64,000 nt of DNA, taken from positions 1 through 64,000 of the forward strand of contig JAAELO010000628.1 of NCBI GenBank assembly GCA_024226555.1. The letters run 5' to 3'. Of this stretch, positions 9,393 through 18,871 are shown piece after piece (within the stretch, counting starts at the first letter, position 1; every line of letters starts with the position of its first letter). Made by a program: the position numbers and the translations under genes. The notes beneath the pieces were generated by a model that was not told the DNA's origin, did no database searches, and saw only the letters and a program-made list of their open reading frames with translations. The stretch is from Desulfobacterales bacterium (lineage in GTDB: Bacteria > Desulfobacterota > Desulfobacteria > Desulfobacterales > JAAELO01).

Positions 9393-9562
9393 ATCCTGAC
9401 TGTGATTACAGTCTGGAAGGTCGTTCTGATCGGCCGCCATGTAACAGGCACTCTCGAACCTCGTCAGGCCCGGAAGGGAGCAGCGATAAGGGATACAGTC
9501 TGTGTCGTGGATCGATCCCGGTCATGAAGCGATTTTTCCAGGCTGTAACCATGGTCAGGATT
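9393..9562 (+). ncRNA. ffs: Signal recognition particle RNA
   Basis: The domain IV core matches the bacterial SRP RNA signature: GTCAGGCCCGGAAGGGAGCAGC (9463-9484) with its GGAA tetraloop and the asymmetric internal loop that binds Ffh. The ends pair: the first 30 or so bases (from TCCTGAC through TTACAG and CTGGAA) match the last 30 (TTCCAG through CTGTAA to GTCAGGA), closing one long rod. At about 170 nt the RNA is longer than the 4.5S type and shorter than Bacillus scRNA. It pairs with Ffh and FtsY for co-translational targeting. A T-rich tract at 9561-9573 can terminate it. Confidence 0.92.
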
Positions 9563-9638
9563 TTGTTTTTTATATCCTCCCACACTAATTAAAATCTTAA
9601 AAAATTGTTTTTTTTAGAACTAACAACGGGTAATCCAC

Positions 9639-9666
9639 TTGACATCAATTTTTTCATTATTATTTT
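9639..9666 (+). promoter_or_regulatory. Possible grpE-dnaK promoter
   Basis: TTGACA at 9639-9644 and TATTTT at 9661-9666 lie 16 bp apart, about 95 bp before the grpE ATG. I saw no CIRCE inverted repeat between the SRP RNA and grpE, so HrcA control is not indicated. Confidence 0.4.
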
Positions 9667-9760
9667 TTTCTCGTATTCAACTGGTTATTCAGAGAAACAA
9701 AAAAAACGATTTTCACTGAATTTTCTTTAATTTTAATATTTAACTGAATTGTTATTTAAA

Positions 9761-10360
9761 ATGCAAAAAAAATCGACTGAGTCAAAAGAAGAAGTTATTG
9801 AAAATGAGGTTCTGGAAGAGGAGAAAGAAACTCTTACAGAAGATGAAGAAACAATAGTAGAAGTAGTAGAGGAAGAGGAGAAGGATCCAATAAAGATCCT
9901 CGAAGCAAAACTTGAAGAATCTGAAGCAAAATCCAGCGAAGCTCATGACAAATTATTAAGAGCAGCAGCTGATTTTGAAAATCAAAGAAAGAGATCTGAA
10001 AAACAGATGGAAAGCTTCAGAAAGTTTGCAAATGAATCAATTATTAAAGAACTCTTAACGGTTACTGATAACCTTGAGAGAGCTCTTGATGTATCAAATT
10101 CAGAAAATGAATGCGAAAAGGTTATTGAAGGGGTAGATTTAATTTACAAAGATATCCTGAAATTACTTGAAAATAATAATACTAAGCCAATCGATTCTTT
10201 GGAAAAACCTTTTGACCCGGCCTTTCATCAGGCTGTACTTCAGGAAGAAACAGACGAGTATCCTGAAGGAGTTGTCATTAAAGAACTTCAAAAGGGTTAT
10301 CTGCTTTATGACAGGCTTGTAAGGCCTGCAATGGTCGTAGTATCAAAAGCAAAATGCTAA
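9761..10360 (+). CDS. grpE: Nucleotide exchange factor GrpE
   Basis: 199 residues from the ATG at 9761; an in-frame TTG at 9749 would add four. GrpE releases ADP from DnaK. An acidic, low-complexity N-terminus (to about residue 50) leads into the long dimerising helix (ESEAKSSEAHDKLLRAAADFENQRKR), then a four-helix and beta-wing domain with the family block PFDPAFHQAV and a C-terminal GYLLYDRLVRPAMVVVSK. No clear Shine-Dalgarno precedes either start. dnaK follows after 51 bp. hrcA and dnaJ, often adjacent, are absent here. Confidence 0.95.
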   Translation: MQKKSTESKEEVIENEVLEEEKETLTEDEETIVEVVEEEEKDPIKILEAKLEESEAKSSEAHDKLLRAAADFENQRKRSEKQMESFRKFANESIIKELLTVTDNLERALDVSNSENECEKVIEGVDLIYKDILKLLENNNTKPIDSLEKPFDPAFHQAVLQEETDEYPEGVVIKELQKGYLLYDRLVRPAMVVVSKAKC

Positions 10361-10411
10361 AAAACATTTTAAAAATATGAAAAGACAGTTTACAGACAAG
10401 GGAGAAACAAA

Positions 10412-12325
10412 ATGGGAAAAGTAATAGGAATAGATTTAGGAACTACCAACTCTTGTGTTGCCGTAATGGAAGGCAAGGACGCAAAAGTTATAACCAATCC
10501 GGAAGGTGGTAGAACAACTCCTTCAATCGTCTCCTTAACAGAAAGTGATGAAAGATTAGTTGGTATGATTGCTAAAAGACAAGCAGTCACAAACCCTGAG
10601 AACACAGTTTTTGGAGTTAAAAGATTGATAGGAAGAAAATTTGAATCGAAACCTGTTCAGGACGATATAAAAATACTTCCCTATAAAATTGAAAAAGCAG
10701 ATAATGGTGATATTAGAATAAATCTTCGTGATAAGCAGCATAGTCCTGCAGAAATATCATCTTTTATATTAGCGAATATTAAAAAGACAGCCGAAGAGTT
10801 CCTTGGTGAAGAGGTTACTGATGCTGTTATTACAGTTCCAGCATACTTTGATGACAGCCAGAGACAGGCTACAAAAGATGCCGGTAAAATTGCTGGTCTT
10901 AATGTACTTAGAATAATCAATGAGCCAACAGCAGCATCACTTGCATATGGACTTGATAAAAATACAGAAGAAAAAATTGCTGTTTTCGATTTAGGTGGTG
11001 GTACTTTTGATGTATCAATTCTTGAAATCGGTGATGGTGTGTTCGAAGTTAAGGCAACAAATGGTGACACACACCTTGGTGGAGAAGACTTTGACCTTAG
11101 AATAATTGATTATCTTGCAACAGAGTTCCAGAAAGAGCAGGGAATCGATCTAAGAAACGACAAAATGGCACTTCAAAGATTAAAGGAAGAAGCTGAGAAA
11201 GCTAAAATGGAGCTTTCAACAGCTACTGAAACTGAAATCAACCTTCCTTTTATAACAGCTGATGCAAGTGGACCTAAGCACCTTAACATTAAACTTACAA
11301 GGGCAAAGCTTGAAGATATTATATCTGACCTGCTTAACAACCTTGCAATTCCTTGTAATACAGCAATGAAAGATGCAGGAATTGCTGCAAGTGAAATTAA
11401 AGAAGTTGTTCTTGTTGGTGGTATGACAAGAATGCCTGCTGTTCAGGAAGCTGTTAAAAAGATTTTTGGTAAAGAGGGACACAAAGGTGTGAATCCTGAT
11501 GAAGTTGTTGCTCTTGGTGCAGCAATTCAGGGTGGTGTTCTAATGGGAGATGTTAATGACATTCTTCTTTTAGATGTTACTCCTCTTTCTCTTGGAATTG
11601 AAACTCTTGGTGGTGTTATGACCAAGCTTATTGAAAAGAACACAACAATTCCTAAAACAACAAGCCAGGTATTTTCAACTGCTGCTGATAACCAGCCAGC
11701 TGTTTCTATTCACGTACTTCAGGGAGAGCGTGAAATGGCTCCTGATAATAAAACCCTGGGACGTTTTGATCTTGCAGATATTCCACCAGCTCCAAGGGGC
11801 GTTCCTCAGATCGAAGTAACATTTGATATTGATGCGAATGGTATTGTTTCTGTTGCTGCAAAAGATACTGCTACAGGAAAATCACAGTCAATAACAATCA
11901 CTGCTTCAAGTGGGCTTTCTGATGAGGATATCGAAAAACTTGTTAAAGAAGCTGAGCTTCATGCTGATGAAGATAAGAAGAAAAAAGATCTTGTTGAAGC
12001 AAAGAATACAGCTGATTCTATGATTTATCAAACTGAAAAATCCATAAAAGAGATGGGTGATAAACTTGATGCTGAAACAACTAAAGGTATTGAAGATGCT
12101 ATCACTAATCTTAAAGCTGCTATTGAAACAGAAGATGTTGAGAACATCACAAAGCTTACAGAAGAACTGACAACAGCTTCTCATAAATTAGCTGAAGAGA
12201 TGTATAAACAATCAGCTGAAGCGGGTGGACAGCCTGGAGCAGAAGGAGCACAACCTGGAGCAGAGCAGCAAACTCCTCCTGATGATGATGTTGTTGATGC
12301 TGATTTTGAAGAAGTTAAGGAATAA
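10412..12325 (+). CDS. dnaK: Molecular chaperone DnaK (Hsp70)
   Basis: 637 residues, the normal length. The nucleotide-binding domain shows [17 protein letters not shown] at the start, the phosphate-2 motif [12 protein letters not shown], the adenosine motif [14 protein letters not shown] and the interdomain linker region [17 protein letters not shown]. The substrate-binding domain, helical lid and an acidic C-terminal tail ([14 protein letters not shown]) follow. It folds and refolds client proteins with DnaJ and GrpE. A good ribosome-binding site (AGGGAG) precedes the ATG. It forms an operon with grpE and ends at a strong terminator. Confidence 0.98.
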   Translation: MGKVIGIDLGTTNSCVAVMEGKDAKVITNPEGGRTTPSIVSLTESDERLVGMIAKRQAVTNPENTVFGVKRLIGRKFESKPVQDDIKILPYKIEKADNGDIRINLRDKQHSPAEISSFILANIKKTAEEFLGEEVTDAVITVPAYFDDSQRQATKDAGKIAGLNVLRIINEPTAASLAYGLDKNTEEKIAVFDLGGGTFDVSILEIGDGVFEVKATNGDTHLGGEDFDLRIIDYLATEFQKEQGIDLRNDKMALQRLKEEAEKAKMELSTATETEINLPFITADASGPKHLNIKLTRAKLEDIISDLLNNLAIPCNTAMKDAGIAASEIKEVVLVGGMTRMPAVQEAVKKIFGKEGHKGVNPDEVVALGAAIQGGVLMGDVNDILLLDVTPLSLGIETLGGVMTKLIEKNTTIPKTTSQVFSTAADNQPAVSIHVLQGEREMAPDNKTLGRFDLADIPPAPRGVPQIEVTFDIDANGIVSVAAKDTATGKSQSITITASSGLSDEDIEKLVKEAELHADEDKKKKDLVEAKNTADSMIYQTEKSIKEMGDKLDAETTKGIEDAITNLKAAIETEDVENITKLTEELTTASHKLAEEMYKQSAEAGGQPGAEGAQPGAEQQTPPDDDVVDADFEEVKE

Positions 12326-12353
12326 ACTCCTTAAAACATAAGATAGACTCAAA

Positions 12354-12389
12354 AGCCCACTGTTTTGTAACGACTCAGTGGGTTTTTTG
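12354..12389 (+). terminator. Intrinsic terminator after dnaK
   Basis: CCCACTG and CAGTGGG pair around a 14-nt loop and are followed by TTTTTTG. It lies about 30 bp past the dnaK stop. Confidence 0.85.
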
Positions 12390-12669
12390 TTTTATTGGCA
12401 TCTAAACTATCCTTTGACCCAATCTCATTAGCGCAAAAGACATTTATAAGAAGCTACCTTTCATAAAAATTGCTAACCCTAAAAAAAGATCTTTAGTACC
12501 TGATAATATTGAAGATTCATATTGATCGTTTTTTCTTGACCTTTATTACCATGAGAATGTATTGTAGCAACTCATGTTTTTTTGGTTAATTATTGCAAAG
12601 TATACATGCATTACATAGCTATAAAACCGAATATTATTAGGTTTAAATGAAAGGTTTGTTAAAAATATA

Positions 12670-14250
12670 ATGTTTATTACAGATATTCTATCAGATAATG
12701 CTGAAAAGTTTGGGAATGATGTTGCTCTTGTGGAAAGAGATGCTGTTAGTAATCAAAGATTTGAAATTACATGGGAAGAGTTTGATAAAACTTCAAATAA
12801 ATTAGCAAATGCTCTAATATCTCAAGGTGTCTCAAAAGGAAAATCTGTAATACAACTAATGACAAACTGTATTGAATGGCTTCCAATATATTTTGGTATT
12901 TTAAGATCAGGAAGCTGGGTTGTTCCCCTTAACTTTCGATTCTCATCAATGAAAATCAATCTTTGTTCAGAAACCTCGGAAGCTGAGGTCATTATTTTTG
13001 GTGAAGAGTTTATAGATAGAATAGAAGAGATTAAAGGGGATCTGGATAGATTTGTTAAGCACTATATTTTTGTAGGAAACCCGGACAAAAAACCTGACTA
13101 TGCTACGGATATTAACGAATTCATAAAGAAATTTCCTGAAATAAACCCTGACATTCCAATGAAAAAGGAAGAAGGAGCAGCACTATATTTTACTTCAGGA
13201 ACTACAGGAACTCCAAAAGCAGTCCTTCTCTCACATGAAAGCTTAGGTTTTGCAGCCGAAGTGGAATATCAACACCATGGACAGACAAAAAATGACAATT
13301 TTTTATGTATACCACCGCTTTACCATACCGGAGCTAAAATGCACTGGTTTGGTAACTTTATGGTTGGCGCTACAACTGTAATTCTAAAAGGTGTTAATCC
13401 TAAATTAATTTTGGAGGCTGTTTCTGAAGAGAATATAACAATAGTGTGGCTGCTTGTACCATGGGCCCATGATATTCTCGTTGCAATTGAGGATAATGAA
13501 ATAAATTTAAATGATTATAAACTGGACCAGTGGCGATTGATGCACATTGGAGCGCAGCCCGTCCCACCATCACTGATTAATAAGTGGAAAAAAGTGTTTC
13601 CACACCATTCATATGATACCAATTATGGCCTGACAGAAGCATCCGGACCCGGCTGTGTGCACCTTGGAGTTGAAAACACCCACAAAGTAGGAGCCATTGG
13701 AAAAGCAGGTTATGGTTGGGAAGCAAAGGTTATAGATGGATCATTTAATGAACTTCCAGGTGGAGAAACAGGAGAGCTTGTTATAAAAGGACCTGGTGTA
13801 ATGATGGAATATTACAAAAATCCGGAAGTTACAGATGAAACAATAAAAAACGGGTGGCTTTATACAGGTGATATGGCGAGAACTGATGAAAGTGGTTTCA
13901 TCTGGCTTGTTGACAGGAAAAAAGATGTTATTATTACAGGTGGAGAAAACATATTTCCTGTTGAGATTGAAGATTACTACATGGAAAATGAAAAAATTCA
14001 TGATATAGCTGTAATTGGTATTCCAGATACAAGACTTGGTGAGATTGTTGTGGCAATCGTAAAACCCAAAAACGGCAGAACACTTACTGAAGATGATATT
14101 CTAAAGTTTGGTGAAAATCTTCCTCGTTACAAAAAGCCTAAAAAGGTTTTCTTTGATGATGTTCCAAGAAATCCCACAGGTAAAATTGAGAAGCCAAAAT
14201 TAAGAAGAAAATACTGTGGTGAACCGGATAAGAATGTGTTATTTAAGTAG
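12670..14250 (+). CDS. Acyl-CoA ligase (AMP-forming), FadD-like
   Basis: 526 residues. It belongs to the ANL superfamily, which adenylates a carboxylate with ATP and then forms the CoA thioester. The P-loop YFTSGTTGTPKAVLLSH lies near 172-188. The A5 motif is NYGLTEASGPG. The A7/A8 hinge TGDMARTDESGFIWLVDRKKD is followed by ITGGENIFPVEIED. The catalytic lysine region is RNPTGKIEKPKLR at the C-terminus. No transmembrane segment is seen. The acyl substrate cannot be read from sequence; medium- to long-chain fatty or aromatic acids are possible. The Cys-rich gene 47 bp downstream may be in the same transcript. Confidence 0.9.
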   Translation: MFITDILSDNAEKFGNDVALVERDAVSNQRFEITWEEFDKTSNKLANALISQGVSKGKSVIQLMTNCIEWLPIYFGILRSGSWVVPLNFRFSSMKINLCSETSEAEVIIFGEEFIDRIEEIKGDLDRFVKHYIFVGNPDKKPDYATDINEFIKKFPEINPDIPMKKEEGAALYFTSGTTGTPKAVLLSHESLGFAAEVEYQHHGQTKNDNFLCIPPLYHTGAKMHWFGNFMVGATTVILKGVNPKLILEAVSEENITIVWLLVPWAHDILVAIEDNEINLNDYKLDQWRLMHIGAQPVPPSLINKWKKVFPHHSYDTNYGLTEASGPGCVHLGVENTHKVGAIGKAGYGWEAKVIDGSFNELPGGETGELVIKGPGVMMEYYKNPEVTDETIKNGWLYTGDMARTDESGFIWLVDRKKDVIITGGENIFPVEIEDYYMENEKIHDIAVIGIPDTRLGEIVVAIVKPKNGRTLTEDDILKFGENLPRYKKPKKVFFDDVPRNPTGKIEKPKLRRKYCGEPDKNVLFK

Positions 14251-14296
14251 GCGAAAATTTTGTATAAAGAAATGAATTATTAGCAGAAGTTTATAT

Positions 14297-14809
14297 ATGG
14301 AAAATAGTGAATTATACCTTCAAAGATATCTTGAGATAGAGAAAATTCTTAACGATTTTTATCAATATTTTGATTATTGTCTTGAAAAGTGCATAAAGCC
14401 AGCCATTGGAATAAATAATGGTCCTGTTGCAGTATGTTGCAAAGATAAATATTACAAAAAATATGATCTTGAAGATAAAGCGTTTGATCTTTTAAGGGAC
14501 GAGCGTGAAATACGTTATGGTAAACCAGATCAAATTAATGATCATAGCGGAGTAAGCCCCTGTGAATACCATACTTCAGTTGGTTGTGCTTTAAAGACGC
14601 ACAAAAGCCCAATATGTTTAAGTTTTATGTGTAGAAAAAGTATAGATAATCTTAGGGATCGATTCAATATTTTTCAATATGATTATCTTGGTTTTAATTA
14701 TGCCCTTGAGTGGATTCTAACAGGTGATATGACTGGTATTGCTTATGCGGAATTTAAAGATAGTTGCCTTGATATGATAACGAAAATTAAAAATCCAAAA
14801 AAAAATTAA
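14297..14809 (+). CDS. Cys-rich metal-binding protein, YkgJ-like pattern
   Basis: 170 residues, unassigned. Nine or more cysteines are grouped: YCLEKC near residue 27-32, AVCC near 52, then PCEYHTSVGC, SPICLSFMC in the middle. The order (an early Cys cluster with a CC pair, then C-x7-GC and a P-x-C near the next Cys) resembles YkgJ-type proteins that are thought to bind iron-sulfur or zinc. The C-terminal part ends in a helical segment, YLGFNYALEWILTGDM. No signal peptide. Co-directional with the acyl-CoA ligase. A MITE begins 8 bp after its stop. Confidence 0.6.
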   Translation: MENSELYLQRYLEIEKILNDFYQYFDYCLEKCIKPAIGINNGPVAVCCKDKYYKKYDLEDKAFDLLRDEREIRYGKPDQINDHSGVSPCEYHTSVGCALKTHKSPICLSFMCRKSIDNLRDRFNIFQYDYLGFNYALEWILTGDMTGIAYAEFKDSCLDMITKIKNPKKN

Positions 14810-14816
14810 AGATAAC

Positions 14817-14950
14817 TATAGGACCTAATAATTAGAATTTTTGATAAAAAACAAGGCATAACAAAAAACAACGGGTTGATTTTACTACAGTTTTATTTTT
14901 GTTATATCTGTGTTTCGCAAAAAGATCAGTTATTAGAGGTTCCCCCTATA
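14817..14950 (+). mobile_element. MITE copy, short form, TATA duplication
   Basis: Body 14821-14946 with termini GGACCTAATAATTAG and TTATTAGAGGTTCCCCC, flanked by TATA on both sides (14817-14820, 14947-14950). Nearly identical to the copies at 26368 and 54928. Left-arm and right-arm sequences fold into one imperfect hairpin. No open reading frame of note. Confidence 0.85.
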
Positions 14951-14964
14951 TATTTGGTTATTTT

Positions 14965-15042
14965 TTTCTCATAAAGAAATTTTATAAAACTAAAAAGCTT
15001 TTATAAATCAGTATTTCGATCAAAATTTCAATTTTTTAGGCG
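14965..15042 (-). repeat. Truncated MITE arm
   Basis: Directly after the preceding copy, the inner palindrome of the long-form elements (TAAAACTAAAAAGCTTTTATAA) is followed by a degenerate arm ending TCGATCAAAATTTCAATT. It lacks a complete terminus. It is probably the remnant of an older, inverted insertion. Confidence 0.55.
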
Positions 15043-15121
15043 CACCCCGAGTTTACAAAAATGATAAGCTGTAATATTATATTATAAGTCTATCTTTCTT
15101 TTTATAATCCCGAGGTGAATA

Positions 15122-15820
15122 ATGACTCAAGACCTATATAAAATTAAATACGAATTTAACTTCAAAGAGATAGAACAAAAGGTTTACGAAATAATTATTA
15201 ACACCAGAGATATGAATATTGTATATCCTGAAATGAAGAATAAGCCTGACTGGACAAAGCTTGAATATGAACAATGTAAATGCTGTCCATATACACAGGA
15301 CAAAGTTCCATATTGTCCAATTGCTGTTAATATTGCGGAGCTTGTTAGTGAATTTAAAGATATCGTTTCATTTGAGGATTGTGTTGTTAAATGCACAACA
15401 AATGAGAGAACATATCTAAAAAAAGTTGATGTTCAGGATGGTCTTTACTCAATATTAGGTCTAATAAATGCAACGAGTGCATGTTCTGTAATAAATATTT
15501 TCAAACCCATGGCAAGATTTCACCTTCCTTTTTCAACTGTGGAAGAAACCATTGTTCGGGCAACATCTTTTTATCTGCTAAGACAATATTTTAAATCCAA
15601 GAAAGGTGGAAAGCCAGATTTTGATCTTAAAGATCTTGAAAATTATTATGGGAAAATTCAAATTCTAAACGAGGGGCTTCTGGCCAGGATAGACAAAATA
15701 TCAAAAACAGATGCCGATAAAAATGCAATGGTAATTCTTCATTCCCTTAGTCAGATGTTTTCTTTTTCAATAGATGACAGTCTGAGTTCTGTTGAATTCT
15801 TATTTGAAGGGAACATATAA
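15122..15820 (+). CDS. Uncharacterised protein, DUF6901-like
   Basis: 232 residues. The layout matches my recollection of a family of unknown function (DUF6901): an N-terminal beta-like stretch (YKIKYEFNF), then PDWTKLEYEQCKCCPY and PYCPIAVNI with clustered cysteines that could bind metal, then ERTYLKKVDVQDGLYSILGLI, a conserved ATSACSVINIFKPMARFHLPF block and a helical C-terminal half. No signal peptide or membrane span is present. The Shine-Dalgarno is CGAGGTG, 7 bp before the ATG. Its stop codon TAA coincides with the flank of the following MITE. No function is known. Confidence 0.6.
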   Translation: MTQDLYKIKYEFNFKEIEQKVYEIIINTRDMNIVYPEMKNKPDWTKLEYEQCKCCPYTQDKVPYCPIAVNIAELVSEFKDIVSFEDCVVKCTTNERTYLKKVDVQDGLYSILGLINATSACSVINIFKPMARFHLPFSTVEETIVRATSFYLLRQYFKSKKGGKPDFDLKDLENYYGKIQILNEGLLARIDKISKTDADKNAMVILHSLSQMFSFSIDDSLSSVEFLFEGNI

Positions 15821-16029
15821 AGGGAATCTAATAATTAGAATTTTAATTGAAACTCTTATAAAATTTTCAATTTATAAGATACAAGGATGAGAAAAAAATA
15901 AAGAGCTGATTCGTTTATAAATTTTACAACAGTTTTTTTGAAGATACTCAGTTGTTTTGTTTTTATTTTTTTAAAACAAACAAAACTAAGGCCTTTTGTT
16001 TTATAGGCAGTTCTTTGAGATTCCCTATT
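15818..16029 (+). mobile_element. MITE copy, long form
   Basis: Left terminus GGGAATCTAATAATTAG begins at 15822 and right terminus GAGATTCCC ends at 16025. An inner palindrome with KAAAACAAAACTAAGG-like sequence expands it to about 204 bp. Flanks are TAAA and TATT, so the duplication is not intact. The left flank overlaps the stop codon of the preceding gene. Confidence 0.75.
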
Positions 16030-16086
16030 ATCACTCCTTAAAAGAACTAATTTTCATAACTCAAAAGCTAATTAAATAGGAAACAA

Positions 16087-18123
16087 GTGTTTAAAAGTAA
16101 AATAAATAAAGAATTAACTGAAGATGAGCAGATAGAATTAAAACAGCTCTTTTTAACAGATAATCTACAAAAATTAAGCGAAACATGTCCCGCAATAATA
16201 GCAGCATCTCTCCTGTTTATTATATATGCATTATTCTTTCAGAAAGATATTGTTGCAATAAATAACATCTATTTTTCGGGATCAGTTATCTTCTTAATCT
16301 TAATAACAGCTAATTATTTACAATTGAAAATAAATAACACTGTAAAACAGAATAACATACCTGTCATTTTATTTATTCTTATATTATTGATATATTGTAG
16401 TGTTGTTGGGGGGAATCTTTACAAAAATACTGGAAATTTAACTCTAATTCTTGCTGGCTTATTCTTTACATCCTCTGTATTTACCCTCTCAAAAAAAACA
16501 TATATTAGCCTTTCATTATTTTGTACAATACTTTTTTTATACATTATTTATCTAAACTCAAATAGTATAAATGAAGTGATTTTTGCCCTTCAGACACTAT
16601 TACCTTACATTCTGATCTCATTTATTATTGCTTTTTATAATTTAGAGAGCAGAAGGAAGATATATAAAAAGCAGATAAAGAGAAAAAAAATCATATCATT
16701 GCCCGTTGAGACAGATTCCAAAGAGATTTTAGAAGTTCTTTACAAGATCTCAAATGCAGTTAACAATACATTTAACCTTGATGATTTACTATACAATATC
16801 CACGAAATTCTATCGTCAGTAATAAATGTTAAGAATTTTTTTGTTGTTATTAATGAAGAAGAAGGTCTTAAATGCCCGTTTTTTGTTGATACTTATGATA
16901 ACTACACAGAAGTTTTTGAAAAAGTGAGAATTAATAATAATTTTACAATTGCCGGACATATCATTGAAAAAAGAAAAACTATGCTACTCAAAAAGCATCA
17001 GATGGTACAACTTGCAATAGACCATGGAGAAAAAATTTCAGGGAAACTCAGTGAAATATATCTTGGTATCCCGCTAAAACTCAGAGATCAGGTTATTGGT
17101 GTAATGGTTACCCAGGATTATGAAAAATCAGATGCCTACTCACCAGTTGATATAAAACTTCTGATATCTGTTTCCGAGCAGATTGCTCTTGCCATCGAAA
17201 GAAAAAGAAATGATGATAAGTTAAGAGAAAGTGAAAAGATGTATAGAATGATATCTGAAAATATTAATGATGTCATTATAAAGACAGATAAGGATCTAAA
17301 CATCCTATATATAAGCCCGTCTGCTGAAACCTTCACAGGTTATCCTCTGACAGAGCTGTACAAAAGGAACTTTTCAGATATTGTTAGTGAAGAAGAGTTT
17401 GAGAAAATTAATAAAACAATTGTTGAAGATCTTGCTATAGATCCTGTTAATTCAGATTATACAAGTAATCAAAAAGTTATCGATCTTAAAATTGATTTTG
17501 GAGACTATTCAAATAAATGGATTGAGATGAGATACAAAATTATTAGAGATGATGAAAATGGTATTCAGTTGCTTTCTGTTATCAGAGATATCACTTCAAG
17601 AAAACAGTACGAAATGAATCTGATATATGAAGTAAATCATGATAATTTAACAAATTTACATAATAGAAAAGCATTTGTTGATGAACTAAAGAAAACCATA
17701 AAATATGCAAAAAGATATAAAGAGAAAAGAACGATTCTCTTCATAGACCTTGACAATTTCAAACAGGTTAACGATACATTTGGCCACGAAAAAGGTGATG
17801 TTATTCTTAAAGAGGTTGCTGAAAGACTCAGATCAACTTTGAGAACTACAGATTTTGTAGCAAGAATAGGTGGCGATGAATTCACAATTATTCTTAACAA
17901 TCCTTACTATAATAATGAAAAATCTGTCATAGAAAGAATTCAAAAAATTATATCGTCGCCATATTTCATAGATAAAATTAGTATTGATTATATCTCTGCC
18001 AGTATTGGTGTTAGTCTCTATCCCAATGATGGAGAAGACTATGAGTCTTTAATCCGTTGCGCTGATACCGCCATGTATAATATTAAGGGTGAGAAAATTA
18101 AACGACCTTTAGGAAATCTCTAA
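16087..18123 (+). CDS. Membrane GAF-PAS-GGDEF diguanylate cyclase
   Basis: 678 residues from a GTG start preceded by TAGGAAAC. About six hydrophobic helices occupy residues 38-190. A coiled linker, a GAF domain (about 225-375), a PAS domain (about 385-510, with SENINDVIIKTD) and a GGDEF domain (about 530-675) follow. The active-site motif GGDEF is intact at 595-599, so it should make c-di-GMP from two GTP. An RxxD inhibitory site is not obvious. The final residues (LGNL and the stop) are encoded by the terminal repeat of the MITE that begins at 18108, which has replaced the original C-terminal end. Confidence 0.9.
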   Translation: MFKSKINKELTEDEQIELKQLFLTDNLQKLSETCPAIIAASLLFIIYALFFQKDIVAINNIYFSGSVIFLILITANYLQLKINNTVKQNNIPVILFILILLIYCSVVGGNLYKNTGNLTLILAGLFFTSSVFTLSKKTYISLSLFCTILFLYIIYLNSNSINEVIFALQTLLPYILISFIIAFYNLESRRKIYKKQIKRKKIISLPVETDSKEILEVLYKISNAVNNTFNLDDLLYNIHEILSSVINVKNFFVVINEEEGLKCPFFVDTYDNYTEVFEKVRINNNFTIAGHIIEKRKTMLLKKHQMVQLAIDHGEKISGKLSEIYLGIPLKLRDQVIGVMVTQDYEKSDAYSPVDIKLLISVSEQIALAIERKRNDDKLRESEKMYRMISENINDVIIKTDKDLNILYISPSAETFTGYPLTELYKRNFSDIVSEEEFEKINKTIVEDLAIDPVNSDYTSNQKVIDLKIDFGDYSNKWIEMRYKIIRDDENGIQLLSVIRDITSRKQYEMNLIYEVNHDNLTNLHNRKAFVDELKKTIKYAKRYKEKRTILFIDLDNFKQVNDTFGHEKGDVILKEVAERLRSTLRTTDFVARIGGDEFTIILNNPYYNNEKSVIERIQKIISSPYFIDKISIDYISASIGVSLYPNDGEDYESLIRCADTAMYNIKGEKIKRPLGNL

Positions 18124-18317
18124 TGACCACTTATAAAACAAAAGGCTTTAGTTTTGTTTGTTTTAACTGAGCTACTTAAGTTGTTTTAAATGAAATAAAA
18201 ACAACAGAATTATTACGAATAAAAAACTGTAATAAAATCGGCTCGTTATTTTTTCTAATGCAGAGCTTTTATAATCTGAATTTCAATTAAAATTCTAATT
18301 ATTAGAGATTCCCTTTA
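18108..18317 (-). mobile_element. MITE copy, long form, TTTA duplication
   Basis: Body 18112-18313, inverted orientation, with ends GGAAATCTCTAATGA and TTATTAGAGATTCCC, flanked by TTTA on both sides (18108-18111, 18314-18317). The left end is inside the GGDEF gene and provides its last codons and stop. The interior carries an extra KTTGTTTT-type palindrome. Confidence 0.85.
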
Positions 18318-18407
18318 ATTGAAACCTGACGATAAAGTTATATATTGACATTTTTTTTTAAATTCAATAGTTTATATTTTTAAAACAATGATTAAAGGTA
18401 GGTTTCA

Positions 18408-18845
18408 ATGGAATTGCATGATTGTTTAGTTTATCTTCTGGCAAAAAGCAGCCAGGCTGGTTATCGATTTTGGACGAGTTACATTTCTTCTTACAATGTT
18501 ACTCCGGTACAAGCTATGGTTCTAATACTTCTGAACAGAGAAGATGGTGTTAGTGCAAAAAAATTAGGTGAACAGACCCAGCTTGATAGCGCAACGATCA
18601 CTGGTGTGTTAGATAGATTAGAGGGTATGGATTTGATTATTAAGAAAAAGAACCCTGCGGACAGACGTGCAATCCTTATATCGTTATCTGAAAAAGGAAG
18701 AAACGATGCCAAGGAACTGGACGAGTTGTTTGAAAAAGCTCATAACGACTTTCTCAATGAATTTACAGATGAAGAGGAAGTGCAGCTTAGAACATTGCTA
18801 AAACGTGTTTTGGAAACACATAAATATCATCTATTTTCAAAATAG
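18408..18845 (+). CDS. MarR-family transcriptional regulator
   Basis: 145 residues, typical length. Winged helix-turn-helix: a dimerisation helix at the N-terminus, YNVTPVQAMVLILL, then the recognition region GEQTQLDSATITGVLDRLEGMDLI and the wing KKKNPADRRAILISLSEKG with its characteristic DxR. It binds DNA as a dimer and usually responds to small aromatic ligands or oxidants. A TTGACA hexamer lies at 18345-18350, but the matching -10 is poor. Its target cannot be named: the nearest genes are convergent or separated by a MITE. Confidence 0.9.
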   Translation: MELHDCLVYLLAKSSQAGYRFWTSYISSYNVTPVQAMVLILLNREDGVSAKKLGEQTQLDSATITGVLDRLEGMDLIIKKKNPADRRAILISLSEKGRNDAKELDELFEKAHNDFLNEFTDEEEVQLRTLLKRVLETHKYHLFSK

Positions 18846-18871
18846 ATTTTTCATCTGATTGGTTTTCAAAA

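Noticed and set aside
9600-9760. Possible CIRCE or sigma-32 site before grpE
   Set aside because: No TTAGCACTC-type inverted repeat is present, and the CTTGACA box lacks a sigma-32 -10 sequence; a sigma-70-like promoter fits better.
18345-18380. TTGACA as a promoter for the marR gene
   Set aside because: The -35 is perfect, but no acceptable -10 lies at 16-18 bp, so it was only mentioned in the gene entry.
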